Below are positions 7,609 through 15,845 of a stretch of DNA of 64,000 nt, in pieces. The notes under the pieces are model-generated. The model was not told the origin of the DNA. It saw only the letters and a program-made list of their open reading frames with translations, and searched no databases. The stretch spans positions 231,530 through 295,529 of the forward strand of contig CBDFKS010000004.1 in the NCBI GenBank assembly GCA_965248905.1, written 5' to 3'. The translations under genes and the position numbers were made by a program. Source of the DNA: CBDFKS01 sp965248905. Lineage in GTDB: Bacteria > Chloroflexota > Dehalococcoidia > Lucifugimonadales > JAGWBF01. Position 1 is the first letter of the stretch. The number at the start of each line of letters is the position of its first letter.

Positions 7609-9319
7609 CTAATCACCGCTCAGATTTACCCTGTTCTCGGCTCCGGACGGATGTCTTGCTTCGTTCTCCGACAATCGCTCTTGCATCACCCCGGTCAGAA
7701 GCTCACCGAAATGAGTTGACGACGTAGCCAGGGCAGTGAAATCGGACCCACTAAGGGTCAACAGATCAACGGGAGTGAGAGCTCGAACCGAGGCTGTACG
7801 CCTTACTCCCTGGAGCAAAGCGATCTCTCCGAAATACTCTCCAGGCCCCAGGGTCGCTATATCGACGTCCCCTTCTTTCCCTTGGCTATAAACTTGGACT
7901 TTTCCCGTCAGTATGATGTAAAAATGCCTGGCCAGCTCATCCTGGCGAATGATAACCTGTCCGACTTCGTAGTGAGCGCGAGTGGCCCCTCCGCTTCTAC
8001 CGAAGTCCTGCTGCACAATGTCACGCCTAAAAACAAGCGCTAGATTCCAGTCCGTGAGCACCTTGAGCTTCCGCTCCAAACGGGGCAACTGATAGAGATA
8101 ATAAGTGCGATACAGGAACCACGCCAGAGCACCCGATACCTTCAATCCCAACACCTCAGCCGCCGCTGAGAACCTGCCTAGGGGTACAAAAATGCCCAAG
8201 GTCCTGTGAGAGAAGGGGCGCACCCTTGTACCTCTGATGGACGCTAGTATGTTTTGAGCTACATGTCTGGCCGCTCTCAGTGCATATTGAGCGGTAGGAG
8301 GACAGGTCCCACCTTTTCGGACATCCGGCACCGCAGCGCAATCGCCTACTGACCACAGCCCTTTGTAGCCAGGCACAGCAAGGGTCTCATCGACGATCAA
8401 ACGTCCCTTAGAGTCACGGTCGCACGGCAGGGTGTCCAGTAGCCGGTTGGGAGAGGCGCCTACTGCAGCCACCAAAGTCCTCGTGGCCAAGGTATCCCCG
8501 ATGTCTAAGATAGCGCTCTGAGCGGTAGCTCCCGTTATGCGCGTCCTGAGGCGAATCTCGATCCCTCTTCTCTCCAGCAACCGGTGACTGAATTCGGCTA
8601 ACCCTTCATGAAGTTCGGGCAGTATTCGGTCTCGACCTTGCAACAGGATAACCTTGATCTCCTTATGGTCCACGTGGAGGTAGCTCTTAGCTGCCTCCCG
8701 GACAAAGTCGTTGATCTCTGCTGCGACTTCGACTCCAGTGTAGCCCCCTCCCACGACAACGAAGGTCAGCAACTCCGCCTTCTGCTCCGGATCATCCTCG
8801 ACCTCAGCTCGCTCCAAGATTCCGATAAGGTGGTTCCGGAGGAAGAGAGCGTCTCCCAAGGTCTGAAGAGGGAAGGCGTGCTCCGCTACTCCGGGAAGAG
8901 AGGAGAGGTCGGTGCTACTGCCTACGGCCTACGGCAATGAGCAAGTGGTCATAGGGAATATGCCTGTATTGGGAAAGGCCCGCGTAGCTGATGACTACGG
9001 AGTGACGTTCTACGTCTATGGCCTCTACCTCGGCACGATAAATGTTGGTGTATGGGCAGAGGCGCCGAATGGGGTTGACAATGTGGGTAGGCTCTATGCT
9101 CCCGGAGACCACTTCAGCCAACATAGGCTGGAACAGGAAAAAGTTGTCCCTGCTCACGAGGGACAGCTCTATTCGCTTTCGTTTTGCGGCGTTTTGCAGC
9201 TTGAGGGCAGTGTAAACGCCACCATATCCCCCACCTACGATCACCACCTTCGGCGGACTTTTGTGGTCGACACCTGTTCTCTCGGATACGCTAGCCAACA
9301 TCAATTCCTGATGAGCCAC
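7609..9319 (-). pseudogene. NDH-2-type NAD(P)H dehydrogenase fused to cNMP-binding domain, frameshifted
   Basis: Two reading frames form one protein. The N-terminal part (8915-9319) has the FAD-binding GGGYGGVYTAL and FFLFQPML; the C-terminal part (7609-8859) has the NAD-binding VVVGGGYTGVEVAAE and the flavin-domain GLWSVGDCAA. It ends in a cyclic-nucleotide-binding domain (GEYFGEIALLQGVRRTASV). A tandem duplication of 7 bp, CCTACGG at 8921-8927 and 8928-8934, breaks the frame after LLIAVG. Deleting one copy restores SSTDLSSLPGVAEHAF and the following QTLGDALF. The start is GTG 9319 or ATG 9301 (AGGA in front). Known role of the family: membrane-associated, non-proton-pumping NADH:quinone oxidoreductase. 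The IS630 element starts only about 50 bp upstream. Confidence 0.85.
8921..8934. repeat. 7-bp tandem duplication CCTACGG x2
   Basis: Two adjacent copies of CCTACGG sit inside the NDH-2 gene. Seven is not a multiple of three, so the second copy causes the frameshift. Removing one copy recreates a continuous family-consistent protein. Slipped-strand replication or an assembly error could produce it. Confidence 0.85.
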
Positions 9320-9451
9320 TTCCTGACACCATTATCCCTTGAGGCAGAGAAAGAGGCAATGCATACTAGTACTCAGTCAACTCGGTTTTGGTAATTGTTT
9401 AAGAAAACGTCTAAGGTTGCTACCCTTTTTTAGGAGTGTTGACGTAGGAGG

Positions 9452-9931
9452 GTGGCAGCCATGGGACGAGAACGGTATGTGGTCCGGTTGGAAAGGGAAG
9501 AACGAGACCAGTTGGAACGACTGATTCGCGGGGGAAAGAGCCCAGCGCGAAAGGTTGCCCGGGCCCGTATTCTGCTAAAGGCAGATACGGGCTGGGGGGT
9601 GATGCGCATCGTGGAGGCGCTGGACACGTCTGCGGGTACGGTGTGCCGTACCAAGCGGCGGTACCTGGAGGGAGGACTGAAGCGGGCCTTGGAGGAAGAT
9701 CCTCGGCCAGGACATCCGACCAAACTGGATGAGCGGGGGGAAGCGCACCTGATTGCCCTGGCGTGCAGCGAGGCCCCCCCAGGCCATGACCACTGGACCC
9801 TGCGGCTCCTGGCAAACAAGGTGGTGGAGTTGGGGCTGGCGCCCTCCATGTCCCACGAGGGAATTCGCAAGCGGTTGAAAAAAACAGTCTCAAGCCGTGG
9901 CAGAAGAAGGAGTGGTGTATTCCCCAGGTGA
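9452..9931 (+). CDS. IS630 transposase, N-terminal frame (OrfA)
   Basis: The 159-residue frame carries the helix-turn-helix DNA-binding part (KVARARILLKADTGWGVMRI...GTVCRTKRRYLEGG). It ends in a short out-of-family tail after an A7 run at 9878-9884. A -1 shift on the A-run leads to KKNSLKPWQKKEWCIPQ, which is the normal IS630 linker, and continues directly into OrfB. The shift could be programmed or a run-length mutation. Confidence 0.85.
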   Translation: MAAMGRERYVVRLEREERDQLERLIRGGKSPARKVARARILLKADTGWGVMRIVEALDTSAGTVCRTKRRYLEGGLKRALEEDPRPGHPTKLDERGEAHLIALACSEAPPGHDHWTLRLLANKVVELGLAPSMSHEGIRKRLKKTVSSRGRRRSGVFPR

Positions 9932-10575
9932 GCGCCGAGTTTGTGGCGTGTATGGAGGATGTGCTGGACCTTTACGCGGAACCCTATGACCCAGAGCGCC
10001 CGGTGGTCTGTTTCGACGAGACCTCCAAGCAGTTGCTGGCGGAAAAGAGGTCTCCGATCCCGCCCAAGCCGGCACGACGGGAGCGATACGATTACGAGTA
10101 CCAGCGCAATGGCACCCGAAACCTGTTCATGCTGTGCGAGCCCCTGGCGGGCTGGAGGCATGTGGCAGTGACCGAACGTCGTACCATGGTGGACTTCGCT
10201 AAGCAGATGCGGTGGCTGGCCGATGAAGCTTACCCAGCGTCCGAGAAGATCCGGGTGGTGCTGGACAACCTCAACACCCACAAACCAGCTTCCCTCTACG
10301 AAACCTTCGAGCCCAAGGAGGCTAGGCGAATACGCAAACGCTTGGAGTTTCACTACACTCCCAAGCACGGTAGTTGGCTCAACATGGCAGAGATCGAGTT
10401 CAGTGTCTTGGCCAGGCGAGTCCTGCGCCGGCGTATTGCCGATGAAGAGACTTTGAGTGGCGAGATCGCGGCCCTGGAGGCAGAACGAAACCAAGCCGGA
10501 GCAACCATTGACTGGAGATTCTCCACTGTGGACGCCCGAGTCAAGCTTCACCATCTCTATCCTGCCAACAATTAG
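9928..10575 (+). CDS. IS630 transposase, catalytic frame (OrfB)
   Basis: This 215-residue catalytic domain has all three DDE residues: Asp30 in VVCFDETSK, Asp113 in VVLDNLNTH and Glu155 in HGSWLNMAE. The GTG at 9928 overlaps the OrfA stop, but the family protein is normally one chain, so OrfB is probably made as an OrfA-B fusion by -1 frameshifting at 9878-9884. Confidence 0.85.
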   Translation: MSAEFVACMEDVLDLYAEPYDPERPVVCFDETSKQLLAEKRSPIPPKPARRERYDYEYQRNGTRNLFMLCEPLAGWRHVAVTERRTMVDFAKQMRWLADEAYPASEKIRVVLDNLNTHKPASLYETFEPKEARRIRKRLEFHYTPKHGSWLNMAEIEFSVLARRVLRRRIADEETLSGEIAALEAERNQAGATIDWRFSTVDARVKLHHLYPANN

Positions 10576-10587
10576 GTTGACTGAGTA

Positions 10588-11466
10588 CTAGCTTTCATCC
10601 CATCTACTGGGAAGATCCGCGAGCCCGGTGAGGCCAAGTTCTTCGCACAGGGCCGAGAACTCTCGTCTTACAACTCCGTGCCATTGGAGATCAGCCAAGT
10701 CCTCCATCAAAGGTACATCCAGTCGCAGGGTTGCCAGCGTCCTATATAGTAAAGCTTCATCCATATGCCCGTTCAAGCTGGCAGCAATCGCTTGGGCGCC
10801 ACGCAGCTTCAGGTCCCACTTGGACTGGTCACCGGGGATTTGCTCGATGTGGAGGTACCGCTTCAATACCTGCGCGCTGGACTTGGCTCCCCACTTGGGT
10901 ATGCCAGGAATTCCGTCCGCGGAATCGCCTACCAGTGCCAGGTAGTCTGGAATCGAGCTTGGCCATACCCCGAACTTCTCAACTACTCCAGCCTCATTCA
11001 TAGTGATGTTTCTTCGCCTATCAAGGCACACAATTCTGTCGTCACGGACAAGCTGAGTCATATCTTTGTCCGGCGAGCAGATAACCACCTGATCTACCTC
11101 TGGAGCGTCCCACCATCTGTGGGCGGCGGTGGCTATGGCGTCATCAGCCTCGTACTCTACCATAGGCCATGTCACAATGCCAAGGCAACGGGCGGCCCGT
11201 TCAGCCAGCTCAAACTGGCTGAATAGCTCTTCAGGGACTCCCGCCCCTGTTTTATATCCGGCAAACAGCTCATTCCTAAAGGACTCTATGACGTGGTCGA
11301 AGGCACATGCAACGTGTGTGACCTCGACTTGACGGAGCAGGACTAACAGCGTCTGGATAAGACCTCGCACTGCTCCGATGGGCCGTCCGTCCGGTGAAAC
11401 AATGGGCGGCAAGGCAAAGTATCCGCGAAAAAGTTCGTAGGTGCCATCAACCAGGTGGAGCTTCAT
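10588..11466 (-). CDS. 5'-3' exonuclease (Pol I N-terminal-like/flap endonuclease)
   Basis: The 292-residue protein resembles the 5' nuclease domain of DNA polymerase I. It has LVDGTYELFRGYFALPP with the first metal-binding Asp at the N-terminus, then EADDAIATAAHR and CSPDKDMTQLV acidic metal-site motifs, then the LVGDSADGIPGIPKWGAKSSAQVL helix-hairpin-helix. There is no polymerase domain, so it is a stand-alone ExoIX/FEN-like nuclease for RNA-primer or flap removal. The IS630 right end abuts its stop codon without changing the protein. It is monocistronic. Confidence 0.9.
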   Translation of the reverse strand: MKLHLVDGTYELFRGYFALPPIVSPDGRPIGAVRGLIQTLLVLLRQVEVTHVACAFDHVIESFRNELFAGYKTGAGVPEELFSQFELAERAARCLGIVTWPMVEYEADDAIATAAHRWWDAPEVDQVVICSPDKDMTQLVRDDRIVCLDRRRNITMNEAGVVEKFGVWPSSIPDYLALVGDSADGIPGIPKWGAKSSAQVLKRYLHIEQIPGDQSKWDLKLRGAQAIAASLNGHMDEALLYRTLATLRLDVPLMEDLADLQWHGVVRREFSALCEELGLTGLADLPSRWDES

Positions 11467-11945
11467 TATGGGTGCCGCCTAACAGAAGGGACCCGATGTA
11501 TCGCATATTTTGACGTAAGTAAATTTCGTTGCGATTTATTGATTTTCCGCATAAAATTCATAGATCCATCCGTTCATAAGTATTATCGGCGTTATATCCT
11601 CATAAATTAAACGATTTAGATATACAAATAAGCAAATGGTACTGATTTACGATATATCAAAGATTTGACAAATGTGTTAGAAACATGATAGTATTATAAA
11701 TACAGTCTTAACGCATGGGCAAACTATCGTTAGAGGACGCCCAGAGCCGCGAGGCTGTTTTTAGTGTTTAAAACCGTCCTAGTCCCTCGACTCGTCGCAT
11801 AAAAACCACATCAACTTAAAACTCTTCACGTCTCTAAAGGCAGAGCCATAGCTTGACCCAAAGCATTTTTACGGGCGATGACGTGTCTCTCGGAAAGGTC
11901 TTAGCAGATCATGGGGAAGGCGACTGTGGCTTTTTCTGTTTAGAG
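11467..11945. other. AT-rich gene-free region
   Basis: This 480-bp AT-rich stretch lies between the exonuclease start and tRNA-Arg. It holds no convincing ORF. Its main signal is the promoter-hairpin unit at 11665-11764. The low GC contrasts with the flanks. Confidence 0.5.
11665..11764 (+). ncRNA. Candidate small RNA: promoter, two hairpins, T-run
   Basis: A promoter TTGACA (11665-11670), 18-bp spacer and TAGTAT (11689-11694) is followed by hairpin TGGGC (11716-11720)/GCCCA (11739-11743). A second stem, AGCC-GCGA-GGCT (11745-11756), precedes GTTTTT. The transcript would be about 60 nt. The piece GGGCAAACTATCG...GGACGC...AGAGCC resembles the core of cyclic-di-GMP-I (GEMM) aptamers (GGCAAAC...GGACGCAAAGCC), but pairing is incomplete and no plus-strand gene follows within 700 bp. 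It is either an orphan sRNA or a degenerate riboswitch. Confidence 0.35.
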
Positions 11946-12021
11946 TGGCGTCCCAGGCAGGATTCGAACCCGCGACCCGCTGCTTAGAAGGCAGCCGCTC
12001 TATCCACTGAGCTACTGGGAC
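11946..12021 (-). tRNA. tRNA-Arg(TCT)
   Basis: A full cloverleaf reads on the minus strand: acceptor GTCCCAG/CTGGGAC, D-arm with AGCTCAGTGG, anticodon loop CTTCTAA (anticodon TCT), T-loop GGTTCGAATCC, discriminator G and an encoded CCA. Confidence 0.95.
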
Positions 12022-12262
12022 GGAACATTGTTGCTTACAATGCTTATTCGAAAGGGTTCTCTTCACTATATTATTTGTGAGATGCCCCAGTGTCAACAAT
12101 CGGCATCTCTTCTTCAGATATACCCGGTCTCCACAACTTCAGTATGCGTGAAATCAGAATCCATTGCCGGCGATTAAGAGCAACAACACGACCGAATACC
12201 TCACATGGAAACCTCGGTCGCAGCACACGTACATCAAGTTAGACGAAGATTTGCGAAAACTC

Positions 12263-12327
12263 TTGACATCGGCTCTATGAGGTGTGTAGAGTATTACAAT
12301 TGTTATCAGGTGCCGAATCACCTGATA
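12263..12327 (+). promoter_or_regulatory. Promoter plus inverted-repeat operator/leader of the oligopeptide transporter operon
   Basis: TTGACA (12263-12268), an 18-bp spacer and TAGAGT (12287-12292) are followed by a 9-bp perfect inverted repeat, TATCAGGTG (12304-12312) and CACCTGATA (12319-12327). The repeat lies at about +5 to +28, suiting a repressor operator or a 5' mRNA hairpin. The first gene begins 200 bp downstream. The 200-bp leader has no real ORF that I can support. Confidence 0.5.
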
Positions 12328-12527
12328 CTAGTTGGGTTAAATAGCAACTACGTGAGCCAGACAGTTAACAACTGCTTAAATGACGTATTCAATCAAATCC
12401 GCTACCGCTGGAAGTCCGTATAGCTAGGTTGTAGGGAAGCAGCAACCTGGAGCCTCTGAGACTGGACCAATATGCAATTCCCCCATACGATGTCGGAGGC
12501 GACCCAGCCAACTAGGAGGCATGGCAC

Positions 12528-13583
12528 ATGGCAATAGCAGTACCACAAAGGCAACCATGGTATGCCCCTCGAAGACTAGGCCGTAACGTTTTTGACTTGC
12601 GACGTTTTCCCATAGTGGCCATCACTCTCCTGATGGTCGTGGTGGTTATACCGGCCATCTTCGCGGAGGTTATCTCGCCTGCCGACCCTCTGCAAGGGGA
12701 CCTGAAAGATCGATTGGTACCCCCGGCTTGGCAGGGTTCCAAGACAAAGTTCTTCAACGTCGTGGAGAACCCGACGGCCCCCGCTGTCGAGTTGACGCTT
12801 CAAGACGCCGAACGATTCGTCAGAATCGGTGACGCGACAGTTGTCGGCGGTGGCGAAGCTGTGATCGGTGGCCAGGTGACCATCCTTTCGGACCGTGGCG
12901 GGTCCATGGACCACCTTCTGGGAACCGACAAGGTGGGCCGTGACATTCTGAGCAGGATTATCTATGGGTCCAGGGTTTCCATCATCGTCTCCGCTATAGC
13001 CATCGGGATTGGAGGCGTCGTGGGAACGTTTTTTGGAATCGCCTCGGGTTACTTGGGCGGTTGGGTAGATGCAATAATTCAGAGGTTGGTGGACATTTCC
13101 ATGTCCATGCCTATTATCCTGCTAGGTCTGGTTTTCGTGGCGACTATAGGGCCAGGGTTCGACACGGTGATATTAACGCTGGTCTTATTGATGTGGGCGA
13201 GATTTGCTCGTATGGTCCGGGGGGACACCTTGGCCATAAAGACCCAGGACTTCATAGCCCGTTCCAGGGTGGCAGGTTCCTCCCACCTCCGAATTATGCT
13301 TCACCACATTTTCCCCAATATATTCAACAGCTTGATCGTTTTCAGTACTCTCTGGGTTGGCTTCGTCATCCTGCTGGAAGCCACCCTTAGCTTCCTTGGT
13401 GCGGGAATACCAAGACCCACGCCTGCCTGGGGACTCATGGTTGCGGATGGCCGCGAGTTGATAGTGACTGCCTGGTGGGTCGCATTCTTCCCAGGACTTG
13501 CCATCGTGCTCACAGTCATGGGTGTGAACCTCTTGGGAGACTGGCTCAGGGACAAGCTCGATCCTAAGCTGAGACAGGTGTAA
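12528..13583 (+). CDS. ABC transporter permease, DppC/OppC type
   Basis: The 351-residue inner-membrane permease has an N-terminal membrane segment (about residues 28-50) and a long periplasmic loop (about 50-125). A multi-helix core follows with the EAA-like loop RVAGSSHLRIMLHHIFPN near 240-257 that contacts the ATPase. AGGAGG precedes the ATG by 8 bases. It is the first gene of a three-gene unit; the usual partner permease DppB and the substrate-binding protein are absent here. Known family role: dipeptide/oligopeptide or nickel import. Confidence 0.92.
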   Translation: MAIAVPQRQPWYAPRRLGRNVFDLRRFPIVAITLLMVVVVIPAIFAEVISPADPLQGDLKDRLVPPAWQGSKTKFFNVVENPTAPAVELTLQDAERFVRIGDATVVGGGEAVIGGQVTILSDRGGSMDHLLGTDKVGRDILSRIIYGSRVSIIVSAIAIGIGGVVGTFFGIASGYLGGWVDAIIQRLVDISMSMPIILLGLVFVATIGPGFDTVILTLVLLMWARFARMVRGDTLAIKTQDFIARSRVAGSSHLRIMLHHIFPNIFNSLIVFSTLWVGFVILLEATLSFLGAGIPRPTPAWGLMVADGRELIVTAWWVAFFPGLAIVLTVMGVNLLGDWLRDKLDPKLRQV

Positions 13584-13588
13584 ATGTT

Positions 13589-14614
13589 ATGGCCACACAA
13601 AATGGAAACGTAGTTCTCCAGGTAAACGATCTACGGACCTACTTCTTTAACCGGTGGGGCGTGGTTAAAGCTGTAGATGGTATTACCTTCTCACTCAAGG
13701 AGGGCGAGACCCTGGGTATCGTGGGAGAGTCAGGATGTGGAAAGACCATGACAGCCCTCACCCTCCTTCGTCTGAACCCAAAACCCGCTTCCAGGATCGT
13801 ATCAGGGCAGATAATTCTGGACGGGGAAGACCTGGTCCAGAAGAGCGATAATGAGATGCGAGACATCCGAGGGCGGAAGATCTCCATGGTTCTCCAGGAC
13901 CCTCAGACCTCGCTCAATCCAGTATTTACCATAGGCAATCAGATCGTCGAGGCGCTACGGACCCACCGGAAAGGCTCTCACAAAAATATGGTGAAGAAGG
14001 CCTTGGAGGCGCTACGCAATGTGAAAGTCGCCGCCCCAGAGAGCAGAGTTAATGACTTTCCTCATCAGATGAGCGGTGGCATGAAACAGCGCGTGATTGG
14101 AGCCATAGCCATATCGTGTGAGCCCAAGGTCATTATCGCCGACGAGCCCACCACCGCTCTAGACGTAACCATTCAGCTCCAATATCTAAGACTGCTTAAA
14201 GAGATTCAGGCCGAAACCGGTATGGGGATTATCTTCATAACCCACGACTTCGGAATCGTAGCCCGTATGTGCGACCGGGTGAACGTAATGTATGCAGGGC
14301 GCATAGTGGAGAACGCTGGTGTAAGAGACCTGTTCAACAAGCCGAACCATCCATACACCCAAGCGCTCATGGCAGCAGTTCCTCAGATGGAAAAAACGGA
14401 CCGTTTATTCGCCATTGACGGACAGCCTCCAGCACTATATGCCCTACCTGACGGCTGTCGTTTCGCCAACCGATGTCTGCATGTCCAGGATCGCTGCCTT
14501 CAAGATTATCCTTCAACATATGATGTGGAAGAGGCCCATACGGCTGCCTGTTTCAGGCTTGATCCAACCTGGACAGAAGAAAAGGTCGAGGAGTCGACAT
14601 GGCAAAAGAATTAA
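13589..14614 (+). CDS. ABC transporter ATP-binding protein, DppD/OppD type
   Basis: The 341-residue ATPase has Walker A GESGCGKT (46-53), signature MSGGMKQR, Walker B VIIADEPTTALD and the H-loop ITHDFG. The C-terminus carries the oligopeptide-ABC domain with the conserved Cys cluster (GCRFANRCLHVQDRC...C). It lies 5 bp after the permease gene and overlaps the next gene by 16 bp, so the three are translated together. It powers uptake with DppC and DppF. Confidence 0.93.
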   Translation: MATQNGNVVLQVNDLRTYFFNRWGVVKAVDGITFSLKEGETLGIVGESGCGKTMTALTLLRLNPKPASRIVSGQIILDGEDLVQKSDNEMRDIRGRKISMVLQDPQTSLNPVFTIGNQIVEALRTHRKGSHKNMVKKALEALRNVKVAAPESRVNDFPHQMSGGMKQRVIGAIAISCEPKVIIADEPTTALDVTIQLQYLRLLKEIQAETGMGIIFITHDFGIVARMCDRVNVMYAGRIVENAGVRDLFNKPNHPYTQALMAAVPQMEKTDRLFAIDGQPPALYALPDGCRFANRCLHVQDRCLQDYPSTYDVEEAHTAACFRLDPTWTEEKVEESTWQKN

Positions 14615-15669
14615 TGCGCGTAGAAAAACTGAAGAAATACTTCCCAGTTACCAAGGGTCTTATCATGATGAAGACCGTTGGATATGTGCAAGCTGTTGAC
14701 GAAATCAGCTTCACCATCAATGAAGGGGAGACCTTGGGCCTGGTCGGAGAATCTGGCTGCGGCAAGACGACCACTTCCAAGCTGGTCTTGCTTATAGAGA
14801 AACCTACGAGCGGGAACATCCTACTGGACGGTGAGGACATCCAAACGTTCAAAGGTGAGAAACTTAAAGATTACCGAACCCAGGTACAGGCAGTGTTCCA
14901 GGATCCCTGGTCTTCCCTGAGTCCACGCATGAAAGTTAAAGATATAGTCTCCGAGGCGCTAGTGGTAAACAGGGGAGTCAATAAGACAGAAAAGATGGAG
15001 CGCGTTGCAGAGGTGCTTCAACAGGTGGGCCTTCAACCCCTGCAAGGCAACCTCTACCCCCACGAGTTCAGCGGTGGTCAAAGACAGCGTATCGCTGTGG
15101 CCAGCGCTTTGGCATCCTATCCCAAGCTTATCATCTTGGACGAGCCGGTGTCCGCGCTGGACGTTTCCATCCGCGCTCAGGTTATGAACCTGCTCGTCGA
15201 CCTTCAGCAGCAGACCGGGGTGGCATATCTGCTGGTAGCCCACAACCTGGCAACCGTTCGATACATGGCCCATCAGACTGCTGTTATGTATCTAGGTCAA
15301 ATCGTTGAATACGCAGACACTGAGGAGCTGTACGAAAATCCTCTGCACCCATACACCAAGGCGCTTTTCTCGGCGGCGTTGCCCTCCCATCCGGATGTGC
15401 AGCGTGAAGAGATCGTTCTCCCAGGAGAGGTCCCCTCTCCCATAAATCCACCGTCTGGCTGCAGGTTCCATCCCAGATGCCCTTGGGCCTTCGATCGATG
15501 TTCGGTAGAGATTCCGGTGTATCGGGATATAGGTGGAGGCCACATGGTGTCCTGCCACCTATATGACTCTCCATCCACAGGCCACGAACAGACCAATGGA
15601 GCTGCGACCGTAGCGACAGAGGAGCCTCCTGCTCAGGTAGAAGTGGACGGAGCCGAAGAAGAAACCTAA
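14599..15669 (+). CDS. ABC transporter ATP-binding protein, DppF/OppF type
   Basis: The 356-residue ATPase has Walker A GESGCGKT near residue 50, signature FSGGQRQR, Walker B LIILDEPVSALD and the C-terminal oligopeptide-transporter Cys cluster (GCRFHPRCPWAFDRC). It is the second ATPase of the heterodimer with the gene before it. The acidic C-terminal tail (about 30 residues) is longer than usual. The H-loop reads VAHNLATVRYM, where Asn replaces the usual Asp after His. Confidence 0.93.
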   Translation: MAKELMRVEKLKKYFPVTKGLIMMKTVGYVQAVDEISFTINEGETLGLVGESGCGKTTTSKLVLLIEKPTSGNILLDGEDIQTFKGEKLKDYRTQVQAVFQDPWSSLSPRMKVKDIVSEALVVNRGVNKTEKMERVAEVLQQVGLQPLQGNLYPHEFSGGQRQRIAVASALASYPKLIILDEPVSALDVSIRAQVMNLLVDLQQQTGVAYLLVAHNLATVRYMAHQTAVMYLGQIVEYADTEELYENPLHPYTKALFSAALPSHPDVQREEIVLPGEVPSPINPPSGCRFHPRCPWAFDRCSVEIPVYRDIGGGHMVSCHLYDSPSTGHEQTNGAATVATEEPPAQVEVDGAEEET

Positions 15670-15739
15670 CCTCCGATTTACTTCCACCTTGAGGAACGGG
15701 CGGCTACCTGACTCACCTCCGTGAGGCGCGGCCCGTATC

Positions 15740-15768
15740 TTGACTTCCCTTGCCCTTAGAGGTATAGT
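15740..15768 (+). promoter_or_regulatory. Promoter of the second LLM oxidoreductase gene
   Basis: TTGACT (15740-15745), a 17-bp spacer and TATAGT (15763-15768) lie about 78 bp before the ATG at 15846. It follows an imperfect hairpin (ACGGGC...GCCCGT, about 15697-15736) that may end the transporter transcript. Confidence 0.6.
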
Positions 15769-15845
15769 GCACTCGTGCCTCGCCCGTTGATCTTCACCAG
15801 TACCCCGTCCACTCTATCGCATCTCCCTGTCCACTGGAGGTTTCC

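Larger units (their letters stand above)
9369..10588 (+). mobile_element. IS630-family insertion sequence
   Basis: The element is bounded by 16-bp perfect inverted repeats, CTAGTACTCAGTCAAC at 9366-9381 and its complement at 10576-10591. These include a TA on each side, fitting the TA target duplication of IS630/Tc1-mariner elements. It encodes a two-frame DDE transposase. The insertion lies between the 5' end of the NDH-2 gene and the 3' end of the exonuclease gene, and the exonuclease stop TAG is rebuilt across the junction. Confidence 0.9.

Noticed and set aside
9430..10554. A 374-codon minus-strand frame across the IS630 element
   Set aside because: It spans both transposase frames and lacks any family signature.
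12205..12423. A 72-codon plus-strand frame in the transporter leader
   Set aside because: It overlaps the promoter and inverted repeat, and has no RBS.
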